The notes beneath the pieces were generated by a model. It saw only the letters and a list, made by a program, of their open reading frames with translations. It was not told the DNA's origin and made no database searches. From the NCBI RefSeq assembly GCF_050389775.1, contig NZ_CP177144.1:620001-684000 (forward strand): DNA of 64,000 bases, given 5' to 3'. Shown here in pieces: positions 1 through 7,535 of the stretch (the first letter of the stretch is position 1; each line of letters begins with the position of its first letter). This stretch comes from Marinibacterium sp050389775. Lineage in GTDB: Bacteria > Pseudomonadota > Alphaproteobacteria > Rhodobacterales > Rhodobacteraceae. Both the position numbers and the translations under genes were made by a program.

Positions 1-441
1 ACGCCTGGCGGGCCCAAGCTGACCCGGGCCGGGGTATTTTCGCCCAATGGCGAGGGGCTGCTCAGCACGCCTGACGGCTACCTCGTGCTGGACACCGAAG
101 AGGCGCCGATCTTCATCCCCGCCGCGGCCGAGAGCATCCATGTCGCGTCGGACGGCACGATCAGCACCGACGGGCAGCCGCTGGGCCAGCTGGGTGTCTT
201 CCTGCCCAATAATCCCCAGGCCATGTCCCGCGAGAAAGGCGTGCGGTTCGACGCGCCCGACGGCTACGAAGGCGCGCCCGAGGCCCGCGTGCTGCAGGGT
301 GTTCTGGAAGGCTCCAACGTCAATGCGATCGAACAGATCACCCGGATGATCGAGGTCCAGCGGGCCTACGAGATGGGGCAAAGCTTCCTTGAAACCGAAG
401 ACGAGCGGGTCCGGGCCGCCGTCAAGATCATGATCAAGTGA
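1..441 (+). CDS. flgF: Flagellar proximal rod protein FlgF (5' end cut by window)
   Basis: The reading frame is open from base 1, so the N-terminus lies outside the window; 146 codons remain. The visible part has the rod/hook-family core (LTRAGVFSPNGEGLL, then STPDGYLVLD) and the conserved C-terminal helix (NAIEQITRMIEVQRAYEMGQ) by which FlgB/C/F/G/E polymerise. FlgF forms part of the proximal rod in the periplasm. It is followed 18 bp later by flgG on the same strand. FlgF rather than FlgG is called because a complete FlgG comes directly after it. The assignment is firm; only the start is unknown. Confidence 0.9.
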   Translation, partial: TPGGPKLTRAGVFSPNGEGLLSTPDGYLVLDTEEAPIFIPAAAESIHVASDGTISTDGQPLGQLGVFLPNNPQAMSREKGVRFDAPDGYEGAPEARVLQGVLEGSNVNAIEQITRMIEVQRAYEMGQSFLETEDERVRAAVKIMIK

Positions 442-459
442 CATCGAAAGTGAGGCAGA

Positions 460-1245
460 ATGCGCGCTTTGAAAATCGCCGCAACGGGCATGAGCGCCCA
501 GCAATTGCGGGTCGAGACCATTTCGAACAACCTGGCCAACATGAACACCACCGCCTACAACGCCCGGCGGGCAGAGTTCTCGGACCTGCATTACCAGCAG
601 GTCTCGCGGGCCGGGTCGATCAATGCCAGCGACGGGACGGTCCTGCCGACCGGGGTGCAGGTCGGGCTGGGGGTGCGGCCCTCGTCGATCACCGTGCACC
701 TGGCCCAGGGCGCCCTGGCGCAGACGGGCAATGACCTGGACCTGGCGGTCGAGGGGCTAGGCTATTTCGAGGTCACGCTGCCGTCGGGCCAGGCTGCCTA
801 TACCCGCGACGGGTCGTTCAAACGCTCGCCCGACGGGCTGATCGTGACGTCGGACGGCTTTTCCGTCGTGCCCGAGATCACCATCCCCACCGATGCCCGG
901 TCGATTTCGATCAATGCCGCTGGCGAGGTCTATGCCTATTTCATCGACAACAACGAAGGCCAGCTGCTGGGCGAGCTGACCCTCTCCGGCTTCGCCAACG
1001 CCAAGGGGCTGGAGGCCATGGGCAACAACCTGTTCACCGAAACCGAGGCCTCGGGGCCGGCGCTGGTGTCCAGCCCGGGCGAAGACGGGCTGGGATGGTT
1101 GCGACAGGGTTACCTGGAGGGCAGCTCGGTCGACGCGGTGCGCGAGGTAACCGAACTGATCGAGGCCCAGCGGGGCTACGAGATGAACGCCAAGGTGATC
1201 TCGGCCGCCGACCAGATGATGGGCGCAACGACGCAGGTGAGATGA
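460..1245 (+). CDS. flgG: Flagellar distal rod protein FlgG
   Basis: This 261-residue protein matches the usual FlgG length. The N-terminus carries the rod signature (ATGMSAQQLRVETISNNLAN) and the C-terminus the matching helix (VREVTELIEAQRGYEMNAKV), which pair as coiled coils in the rod. It builds the distal rod that crosses peptidoglycan and outer membrane, exported through the flagellar type III gate. The ATG has a GAGG Shine-Dalgarno just upstream. Its stop overlaps the start of flgA by 4 bp, which indicates translational coupling in a flgF-flgG-flgA-flgH operon. Confidence 0.96.
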   Translation: MRALKIAATGMSAQQLRVETISNNLANMNTTAYNARRAEFSDLHYQQVSRAGSINASDGTVLPTGVQVGLGVRPSSITVHLAQGALAQTGNDLDLAVEGLGYFEVTLPSGQAAYTRDGSFKRSPDGLIVTSDGFSVVPEITIPTDARSISINAAGEVYAYFIDNNEGQLLGELTLSGFANAKGLEAMGNNLFTETEASGPALVSSPGEDGLGWLRQGYLEGSSVDAVREVTELIEAQRGYEMNAKVISAADQMMGATTQVR

Positions 1246-1658
1246 TGCGCAGCCTGCTTGTCCTGACCCTTGTCCTGGGGCCGCCGGCCTGGGCCGACGT
1301 GCTGATCCCGCTGCGCAATATCCGCGCGCAGGAAATCGTCACCCGCGAGGATTTTCGCCAGGAGCCGGTCGATGTGCCCGGCACCTGGCCCGTCGAGGAC
1401 AGCGTGGACGGGCTGGAATCCCGGGTGGCGCTTTATGCCGGGCGGCCCGTACGCCACGGCGACCTTGGCCCGCCGGCCCTGGTCCAGCGCAACGACATCG
1501 TCACGCTGGTCTATGCGCGGGACGGGTTGCAGATCTCGACCGAAGGCCGCGCCCTGTCGCGCGGCGGGATCGGCGACACGGTGCGGGTGATGAACCTGTC
1601 CTCCAGAACGACAATCTCGGGCTGGGTGACCGAACAAGGCACGATCGAGGTACGCTGA
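1242..1658 (+). CDS. flgA: Flagellar P-ring assembly chaperone FlgA
   Basis: The 138-residue product starts at the ATG overlapping the flgG stop, because a signal peptide follows at once (MMRSLLVLTLVLGPPAWA). The mature part holds the SAF/FlgA-type C-terminal segment (ARDGLQISTEGRALS, then GDTVRVMNLSS and a final WVTEQGTIEVR). It is short for the family (about 220 residues in enterics), as is common in alphaproteobacteria. FlgA is the periplasmic chaperone for FlgI, whose gene lies about 30 kb away at the other end of the flagellar region. The stop overlaps the flgH start. Confidence 0.88.
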   Translation: MMRSLLVLTLVLGPPAWADVLIPLRNIRAQEIVTREDFRQEPVDVPGTWPVEDSVDGLESRVALYAGRPVRHGDLGPPALVQRNDIVTLVYARDGLQISTEGRALSRGGIGDTVRVMNLSSRTTISGWVTEQGTIEVR

Positions 1659-2383
1659 TGCGATTTTTCCCCTGGTGCGCCGCGTTTCTGCTGGCCGCCC
1701 TGGCCGGTTGCGACATGGATCCGACCGGCAAGCCGAATTTCACCCCCGTCGAAGAGGGCGATGAACAGGTGGCCATGCTGTGGCCCGGCCTGCCGATGTA
1801 TGCCGAGCCCAACCGTGCCGTCGATGGCGCGTCGCTGTGGAGCGGATCGCGGCAATCCCTGCTGGGCGACCGGCGGGCCGAGACCAAGGGCGACATCCTG
1901 ACCGTGGTGATCGAAATCGACGAAAGCGCCGAGATTTCCAACGATACCTCGCGCCAGCGATCGGGCTCCGAGAGCCTGTCGGTCCCGGGGCTGCTGGGGC
2001 TTCCCCAGCGGATCAATTCGCAATTGCCCGACGGCGCTTCGCTGGATGATGCGGTGTCGATTGCCTCGTCCGGGTCAAGCGCGGGCAAGGGATCGGTCAA
2101 GCGCGAGGAAAAGCTGGAGCTGCGCGTGGCCGCCACGGTCGTCGGCGTGCTGCCCAACGGCGTGCTGGAGATCGAGGGCACCCAGCAGGTGCGGGTGAAT
2201 TTCGAACTGCGCGAGCTGCTTGTCGCGGGTTTCGTGCGGCCGACCGACATCTCGCGCCAGAACGAGATCACCTATGACAAGATCGCCGCCGCGCGGATTT
2301 CCTATGGCGGGCGAGGTCAGATCACAGCGGTGCAACAGCCGCGCTACGGCCAGCGTGCGCTGGATTACGTGCTGCCATTCTGA
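1658..2383 (+). CDS. flgH: Flagellar L-ring lipoprotein FlgH
   Basis: FlgH (241 residues) begins with a lipoprotein signal peptide and lipobox LAGC, putting the lipidated Cys near residue 19. Family motifs are SLWSGSRQSLLGDRRAETKGD, and NGVLEIEGTQQVRVNFEL followed by the late segment GFVRPTDISRQN. It forms the outer-membrane L ring around the rod. The ATG shares its A with the flgA TGA. The order flgG-flgA-flgH is usual for Rhodobacterales. A GAGGAG follows the stop and serves the next gene. Confidence 0.95.
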   Translation: MRFFPWCAAFLLAALAGCDMDPTGKPNFTPVEEGDEQVAMLWPGLPMYAEPNRAVDGASLWSGSRQSLLGDRRAETKGDILTVVIEIDESAEISNDTSRQRSGSESLSVPGLLGLPQRINSQLPDGASLDDAVSIASSGSSAGKGSVKREEKLELRVAATVVGVLPNGVLEIEGTQQVRVNFELRELLVAGFVRPTDISRQNEITYDKIAAARISYGGRGQITAVQQPRYGQRALDYVLPF

Positions 2384-2395
2384 GGAGACCACGCG

Positions 2396-2986
2396 ATGGG
2401 CAAGCTGCTTCCGATCCTGATGCTGCTGGTGGGTGTCGGCGCCGGCATCGGCGCCGGGCTGGTCCTGGCCCCGGCCGAAGAACCCCATGCCGAAGAGGGC
2501 GAAAGCCATGCCGAGGCCGGGGGCGAGGACCACGGCGAAGAAGACCATGCCGAGGACAAGGACGCCAAGGATCACGGCGAGGATGCCGCCAAACCCGCCG
2601 CCAAGAAACCCAAGCCCGAGAAGAAGGCCGACGACGGGCACGGCGAGGGCGAAGAGGTCAGCACCACGGAATTCGTCAAGATAAACAACCAGTTCGTCGT
2701 ACCGGTCGTGGCCTCGGGGCGGGTCGAGGCGCTGGTCGTTCTGACGCTCAGCCTGGAAACCGCCCTTGGCCTGCGCGAGGTTGTCTACAACCGCGAGCCC
2801 AAGCTGCGCGATGCCTTCCTGCAGGTCCTGTTCGACCATTCCAACATGGGCGGCTTCCAGGGTGCTTTCACCCGGTCCAACAATCTGGACATCCTGCGCG
2901 GCGCCCTTCTGGACGTGGCGCAAAGGGAATTCGGTTACGATGTGCTGAACGTGCTGATCGTGGATATCGCCCGCCAGGATGTCTGA
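2396..2986 (+). CDS. FliL-family flagellar basal-body protein (paralogue 1)
   Basis: A single N-terminal membrane segment (about residues 4-25) is followed by a linker to about residue 84 that is very rich in His, Glu, Asp and Lys. A FliL-like periplasmic domain follows (FVVPVVASGRVEALVVLTLSL, then LRDAFLQVLFDH and a final FGYDVLNVLIVDI). FliL rings surround the stator and stabilise it. A GAGGAG site lies 8 bp before the ATG and the gene follows flgH by 12 bp, so it is probably the last gene of this operon. A second, more canonical FliL lies at 14656-15153. The His/acidic linker is unusual; metal binding is only a possibility. Confidence 0.75.
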   Translation: MGKLLPILMLLVGVGAGIGAGLVLAPAEEPHAEEGESHAEAGGEDHGEEDHAEDKDAKDHGEDAAKPAAKKPKPEKKADDGHGEGEEVSTTEFVKINNQFVVPVVASGRVEALVVLTLSLETALGLREVVYNREPKLRDAFLQVLFDHSNMGGFQGAFTRSNNLDILRGALLDVAQREFGYDVLNVLIVDIARQDV

Positions 2987-2998
2987 CCCGTCGCGCGC

Positions 2999-3358
2999 CT
3001 AGCCCTTGCGCGTGCAGGACAGGTCGACTTCGGCGCCGCTTTCGATGGTCAGCGAGGCATAGGCCACCTCGCCCGCCACCCGCGCGCCCGACAACAGCCG
3101 GACATCGCCGCCAAAGATGCGGCCCTGGAATCGGCCCTTGATGGTGATGCTGCCGGCCTTCAGATCGCCGGACACCGTGCCCGAGGTTTCGATGACCACG
3201 GCATCGGCCTGCACCGTTCCTTCGACATCGCCCAGCAATTCGACAAGGCCGGGCACGATCAGGTCGCCCGACAGCTTGGCCCCGGCGGCGAAATGAGACC
3301 GGCCACCCGGGGCGTTGCTGCGGTCCTGCGAGGTCGGGGCGGAGGAAGAAGAAGACAT
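2999..3358 (-). CDS. Bactofilin (polymer-forming cytoskeletal protein)
   Basis: This is a 119-residue protein with the bactofilin (DUF583) right-handed beta-helix: repeating short strands such as SGDLIVPGLVELLGDVEG, then GTVSGDLKAGSITIKGRFQG and VAGEVAYASLTI. Bactofilins polymerise without nucleotide and place cell-wall enzymes or polar structures. The ATG at 3358 is preferred; a TTG one codon earlier is possible. It converges on the FliL paralogue with a 12-bp gap. Its position between flagellar genes suggests a role in positioning the flagellum or wall remodelling, but that is inferred from neighbours only. Confidence 0.85.
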   Translation of the reverse strand: MSSSSSAPTSQDRSNAPGGRSHFAAGAKLSGDLIVPGLVELLGDVEGTVQADAVVIETSGTVSGDLKAGSITIKGRFQGRIFGGDVRLLSGARVAGEVAYASLTIESGAEVDLSCTRKG

Positions 3359-3519
3359 CAAATCGGGTCCATTCGGTCTGCATCAAAAGATCGGTTCGAC
3401 CCTAAGCGCCAAGCCCCCGCGCAGCCTAGTCAAAAATGACAATCCGCCCGGACGTGGCGCCGTGGTGCAACCATCTGACCTTTGGCGGAAAGTTTCGTCT
3501 CGGGTAACAGGTTGTCCGG

Positions 3520-3539
3520 CCCCGGGCGCTTGCCCGGGG
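3520..3539. repeat. GC-rich inverted repeat in the bactofilin/serine-hydrolase promoter region
   Basis: A perfect 8-bp inverted repeat (CCCCGGGC / GCCCGGGG) with a 4-nt loop lies about 67 bp before the serine hydrolase TTG, in the 248-bp divergent region between it and the bactofilin gene. There is no U-tract, so it is more likely an operator or leader hairpin than a terminator. Nothing else clear is seen in the region. Confidence 0.4.
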
Positions 3540-3606
3540 GGAATCGCGCGCCTAGTCTTGCGCCGGACGACCGCGGCCCCGGCCGCCTTTCACAAGGACT
3601 ATTCTT

Positions 3607-5205
3607 TTGCAATTTTCCCGGTTTACCTCCGGCCTCGCGCTGGCTCTCGCCCTTGGAGCCGGCGCCGCGCAGGCCGAAACACCCCTGCCCGCCCTGGCCC
3701 TGCCCGATCCGATGCCCGCGCCGCCGGCAACCGTGCTGCTGCCCGTACCCGACGAAAGGATCGACGCCGCCGTTGCCGCGCTGGACGCGATAGCCCAGCA
3801 GATGATGGACCGCAGCGGTATTCCGGGCATGTCCGTGGCCGTCGTGCATGAAGGCGAGACGATCTATGCCAAGGGCTTCGGTCTGCGCGCGGTGGGACAG
3901 GACGCGCCAGTCGATGCCGATACGGTCTTCCTGCTGGCATCGCTGTCGAAATCGGTCGGCTCAACCGTGGTGGCCACCCAGATCAGCGACACCGCGCTGA
4001 CCTGGGACACGCCCGTCAGCGAGCTGCTGCCCTGGTTCGACATGGGCGACGGCTGGATCACCGAACATGTCACGATCGGCGACCTCTATGCCCACCGTTC
4101 GGGCCTGCCCGACCATGCCGGCGATGATCTCGAAGACCTGGGCTATGATCGCCGCACGGTGCTGGACCGGCTGCACCTGCTGCCCCACCACGCCTTTCGC
4201 ACCCAGTATGCCTATACCAATTTCGGCCTGACCGCCGCGGCAGAGGGCGTGGCCAATGCGGCCGACACCACCTGGGCCGAGCTCTCGGAAAGCGCGCTTT
4301 ATCAACCGCTTGGCATGGAATCGACCAGCTCACGCCATGCGGATTACATGGCGCGCGACAACCGTGCGGCCAGCCACATGATGGGCGACGCGGGGTACAA
4401 GGTCGCCGATCTGCGCCAACCCGACGCGCAAAGCCCGGCCGGCGGGGTCAGTTCGTCGGCCAATGACATGGCGCGCTGGATGACGATGGTGTTGGCCGAA
4501 GGCCTTGCCGGCGAGACCCGGCTGATCGCCGAAGACGCGCTGCGCCCGGCGCTTGCCGCCCAGTCGATCAACGGTCTGCCCATGTCGCCCGCAGCACGCG
4601 GCGGGTTCTATGGCTATGGCTTTGGCGTCGGCGTCCGCGCGACCGGCCGGGTCCAGATCAGCCATTCCGGCGGCTTTGCCCTTGGCGCGTCGACGAATTT
4701 CACGCTTTTGCCCGACCTGGACCTCGGCATCGTAGTGCTGACCAACGCGCCGCCGACCGGTGCGGCGGAAGCCTTGGCTGCGGCATTCATGGACCAAGTC
4801 GAGCTGGGCGTCGAAACGCGCGACTGGCTGGCCGGCTACGCGCCGATCATGGCTTCGCTGACCGCGCCCTTCGGCCGTCTCGTCGGGCAGAATCCGCCGG
4901 AAAACCCCGCACCGGCCCATCCCAACGACACTTACGTGGGCCAGTACGACAATGCCTATTTCGGCCCGGCCCGGGTTGTGGCCGGCGATGACGGGCTTGT
5001 CCTGCAACTGGGCCCCGAGGCGCGCGAGTTGGCCATGCAACATTGGGACGGAGATGCGTTCATCGTTCGCCCGATGACAGAGAACCAACCGCAAGGCTCT
5101 GTTTCCCTTGTCGAATTCGTCCTCGAAGACGGGTCGTCCAAGGCCTCGATGACCATCGAACACCTGGACGAAGAGGGCCTGGGCGTTTTCCTGCGCGGCG
5201 AATGA
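3607..5205 (+). CDS. Exported serine hydrolase of the beta-lactamase/penicillin-binding family
   Basis: This 532-residue protein has a Sec signal peptide (FTSGLALALALGAGAAQA). The class C beta-lactamase/DD-peptidase set is complete: S112-L-S-K115 (nucleophile and base), Y203-T-N205, and H353-S-G355 in the third-box position. The C-terminal 130 residues form a separate beta-rich domain of the kind found in esterase/peptidase members. The start is TTG, chosen because AAGGA lies 8 bp upstream and the signal peptide begins there. Likely a periplasmic carboxypeptidase, esterase or D-aminopeptidase; the substrate cannot be told from sequence. It is not obviously flagellar despite its position. Confidence 0.85.
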   Translation: MQFSRFTSGLALALALGAGAAQAETPLPALALPDPMPAPPATVLLPVPDERIDAAVAALDAIAQQMMDRSGIPGMSVAVVHEGETIYAKGFGLRAVGQDAPVDADTVFLLASLSKSVGSTVVATQISDTALTWDTPVSELLPWFDMGDGWITEHVTIGDLYAHRSGLPDHAGDDLEDLGYDRRTVLDRLHLLPHHAFRTQYAYTNFGLTAAAEGVANAADTTWAELSESALYQPLGMESTSSRHADYMARDNRAASHMMGDAGYKVADLRQPDAQSPAGGVSSSANDMARWMTMVLAEGLAGETRLIAEDALRPALAAQSINGLPMSPAARGGFYGYGFGVGVRATGRVQISHSGGFALGASTNFTLLPDLDLGIVVLTNAPPTGAAEALAAAFMDQVELGVETRDWLAGYAPIMASLTAPFGRLVGQNPPENPAPAHPNDTYVGQYDNAYFGPARVVAGDDGLVLQLGPEARELAMQHWDGDAFIVRPMTENQPQGSVSLVEFVLEDGSSKASMTIEHLDEEGLGVFLRGE

Positions 5206-5242
5206 TCCGGCGAAAAGCGGCTTCACCGACCCTATGATCCCC

Positions 5243-5680
5243 TTACGGCGGCCCGTCTTTCGGGCCGCCGCTTCCGTCCAGCCAAGGCGCAAGCGCGGCA
5301 TCGCGCTGCCGGTCCGCCCGGCTGCGCGCCTCTTCTTCGGCCATCCGGGCGCTGGTGACCTCGATGGCATTCTTGCGCCCGAAGGCCTTGCGCACCTTGA
5401 CCATCGCCGTTTCCTTCCGCGCCAGGATACGGGCCAGGTCGCTGTTCAGGATGGACCGGCTGCGCGCGATGTTGCGTTCAAAGAGCACATCCGCCCCAAG
5501 CAATTGCATGACACCCGGCGCTCGCGCCTGATCACGGGCCTCCTGCGCCAGGGCATCCAGCCGGGCCAGTTGCGCGCGGCAATGCGCCTCGGCCTGCAGC
5601 AAGGCCCGGACCGACGCGAACTCGGCCTCGTACTTCGCCCGGGCTACCGGCAACAGGCGGGACAGGCGATCCTGGGTCAT
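5243..5680 (-). CDS. Charged helical protein translationally coupled to flhB, FliJ/YscO-like candidate
   Basis: The 145-residue protein is almost wholly helical and charged, with regular Arg/Glu/Ala heptads (LLPVARAKYEAEFASVRALL, ARMAEEEARSRADRQRD) and no membrane segment. Its ATG overlaps the flhB stop by 4 bp, so it is the last gene of the export-gate run. Size, coiled-coil character and context fit a FliJ/YscO-type export chaperone, but no diagnostic motif is visible and the call is inference. The final codons are built on a perfect 10-bp inverted repeat (5246-5270). Confidence 0.5.
   Translation of the reverse strand: MTQDRLSRLLPVARAKYEAEFASVRALLQAEAHCRAQLARLDALAQEARDQARAPGVMQLLGADVLFERNIARSRSILNSDLARILARKETAMVKVRKAFGRKNAIEVTSARMAEEEARSRADRQRDAALAPWLDGSGGPKDGPP
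5246..5270. repeat. Perfect 10-bp stem-loop at the convergent gene ends
   Basis: CGGCGGCCCG, a TCTTT loop and CGGGCCGCCG form a strong hairpin directly inside the stop codon of the leftward FliJ-like gene and 40 bp after the stop of the rightward serine hydrolase. No T-run follows on either strand, so it resembles a bidirectional processing or Rho-assisted end rather than a classic intrinsic terminator. Confidence 0.5.
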
Positions 5681-6765
5681 CCGCGCGCCTTGGCCTTGCG
5701 CCGCATGTCTTCGGCAAAGCGAATCGCCACGGCGACGGCACGGTAAAGGTTCTCTGGTATCTCGCGATCCAGCTCGACGGTGGCATGCAGCGCGCGGGCC
5801 GTGGGCGGGTCACTGTGGATCGGGACGCCGTTCTCCTCGGCCGCGCGCCGGATCGTCAGGGCCACTTCGTCAACACCCTTGGCCACGCAGACCGGTGCGG
5901 CACCGGGCAGCCGGCTCCATTTCAGGGCAACAGCGAAATGGGTCGGGTTGACGATGACCACGTCGGCCTTGGGCACTTCGGCCAGCATCTGGTTCAGCGC
6001 AATGTCCTGACCCTTGCGACGGCGGGCCATCTTCAGATGCGGATCGCCCTCGGATTCCTTTGTTTCATCAGTGACTTCCTTGCGGGTCATGCGGTTCTTG
6101 CGGCGAAACTCGGCATGTTGCCACAGCGCGTCGATGGCCCCCACCGCGCCGGCAATGATGCAGACAAACAGCATGAATTCGACGAAAAGTCGCCCCAGCT
6201 GGGCCACCGCGATCCCCGGGCTGGAATGAATGACCCCCACCAGGACATCCGAGCGCGATGTCAGGAAGAGCCCGACACAAACCGTGTAGAGGCACAGCTT
6301 CGCCGCACTTTTAATAAATTCGAACAGACCGGCACGACCATACTTGTTGCGGGCATTGCTGATGGGCGAGATCCGCGAAAGCTTTGGCTTGATCCGATCC
6401 GGGGCCACGACAAAGGCCTGCTGGGCCAGGACGGCCAACAGCACGGCGGCGGCCGGCAGCCCGAACCAGGCCCAAAGCGCCCGGCCCGTTCCCAGGATCA
6501 ACAGGCCCATGGGCGCGGATGGCGGCCCGTTGAAGAAAAGCCCGCCAAAGTCGTCGGCCCGATCGATAAACGTCATCAACCCGCTGCCCAACCGTTCGAC
6601 ACTACCGGTGCCAACTGACAGCGCGGCAATGACCAGCCCGACATAAGACGCCGCGACCGACAGATCGACGGATCGCGGAACATCGCCTTTTTCCCGGGCC
6701 TTGCGGATTTTCTCCGGCGTTGGCTCGTGTGACTTTTCGGATTCGTCCTGGCCTTTCTGGCTCAT
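5677..6765 (-). CDS. flhB: Flagellar export switch protein FlhB
   Basis: FlhB (362 residues) has an N-terminal cytoplasmic start rich in charged residues (EKSHEPTPEKIRKAREKGDV), four membrane segments, and the cytoplasmic domain with the autocleavage site NPTH (VIVNPTHFAVAL). Cleavage between Asn and Pro switches export from rod/hook to filament substrates. The length is standard. The ATG overlaps the fliR stop by 4 bp, and the stop overlaps the next gene by 4 bp. All key residues are present. Confidence 0.97.
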   Translation of the reverse strand: MSQKGQDESEKSHEPTPEKIRKAREKGDVPRSVDLSVAASYVGLVIAALSVGTGSVERLGSGLMTFIDRADDFGGLFFNGPPSAPMGLLILGTGRALWAWFGLPAAAVLLAVLAQQAFVVAPDRIKPKLSRISPISNARNKYGRAGLFEFIKSAAKLCLYTVCVGLFLTSRSDVLVGVIHSSPGIAVAQLGRLFVEFMLFVCIIAGAVGAIDALWQHAEFRRKNRMTRKEVTDETKESEGDPHLKMARRRKGQDIALNQMLAEVPKADVVIVNPTHFAVALKWSRLPGAAPVCVAKGVDEVALTIRRAAEENGVPIHSDPPTARALHATVELDREIPENLYRAVAVAIRFAEDMRRKAKARG

Positions 6766-7535
6766 GGCAACAGCTGCCCCCCGGCGCTGAAGAAGCCGTG
6801 CAGCTCACGCAGCCAGACGGCCAGGAGAACGGGCGCGGTGACCAAAAGCAGGGCCATCCCGCCCCAGGTGATGGCCGGGGCGCCGACAAAGGCCACCATG
6901 AGCTGGGGCATCGCCCGGTTGATGACGCCAAGCGCGAGATTGTAGATGAACGACGCGATAACAAATGGCGCGGCCAGCAGGAACGCCAGGGCAAAGGCAT
7001 CGACGATCCGGCCCAGTCCCCATGCCGACACGGCCCGAGCATCGGGGCGCAGGCCGATCGGGAACAGGTCATAGGACAGCAACATGAACTCGGCCGCGCG
7101 CACATGCAGGCCCGTCATGACCGCCAGCGCCAGACCGCCGACCACCAGCAAATGGCCCATGGCCGGGGACGGATCGGCATTGGCCGCGCCGAGGATCTGC
7201 GACAACGAGGTCGATTGCGCGGCAATCGTGCCGCCCGTCTGCAAGGCCAGGATAAAGAGCCTCAGGCTGAACCCAAGCGCGGTTCCGATGGTAGTTTCGA
7301 CAAGGGCCAAACCGGCATAGCCCAGCATGTCGTGAGGCGGCGCGACGGTTTGGACCGCCGGCGCGACAATCGCGGTAAAGGCAACGGCCATGGCCAGGCG
7401 CACCCGCGCCGGAACCGCCCGTTCGCCAAAGGCCGGCAGCATGGTGACCAGGGCGCCGACGCGCAGGAAAACCATCGCCGCATGCCAGAAGACAGCGCCA
7501 AACAACTCGGCCACGCCTTCGGGCAGGCCCATCAT
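6762..7535 (-). CDS. fliR: Flagellar export gate protein FliR
   Basis: FliR (257 residues) has the expected hydrophobic segments, the family region ALQTGGTIAAQSTSLSQILG, and a C-terminal stretch AFLLAAPFVIASFIYNLALG. It forms the FliP5-FliQ4-FliR1 gate in the basal body with FliP (17780-18517 here). fliQ is not between fliP and fliR, nor elsewhere in the window. The gene overlaps both flhA (upstream) and flhB (downstream) by 4 bp, giving a tightly coupled flhA-fliR-flhB unit. Confidence 0.95.
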   Translation of the reverse strand: MMGLPEGVAELFGAVFWHAAMVFLRVGALVTMLPAFGERAVPARVRLAMAVAFTAIVAPAVQTVAPPHDMLGYAGLALVETTIGTALGFSLRLFILALQTGGTIAAQSTSLSQILGAANADPSPAMGHLLVVGGLALAVMTGLHVRAAEFMLLSYDLFPIGLRPDARAVSAWGLGRIVDAFALAFLLAAPFVIASFIYNLALGVINRAMPQLMVAFVGAPAITWGGMALLLVTAPVLLAVWLRELHGFFSAGGQLLP

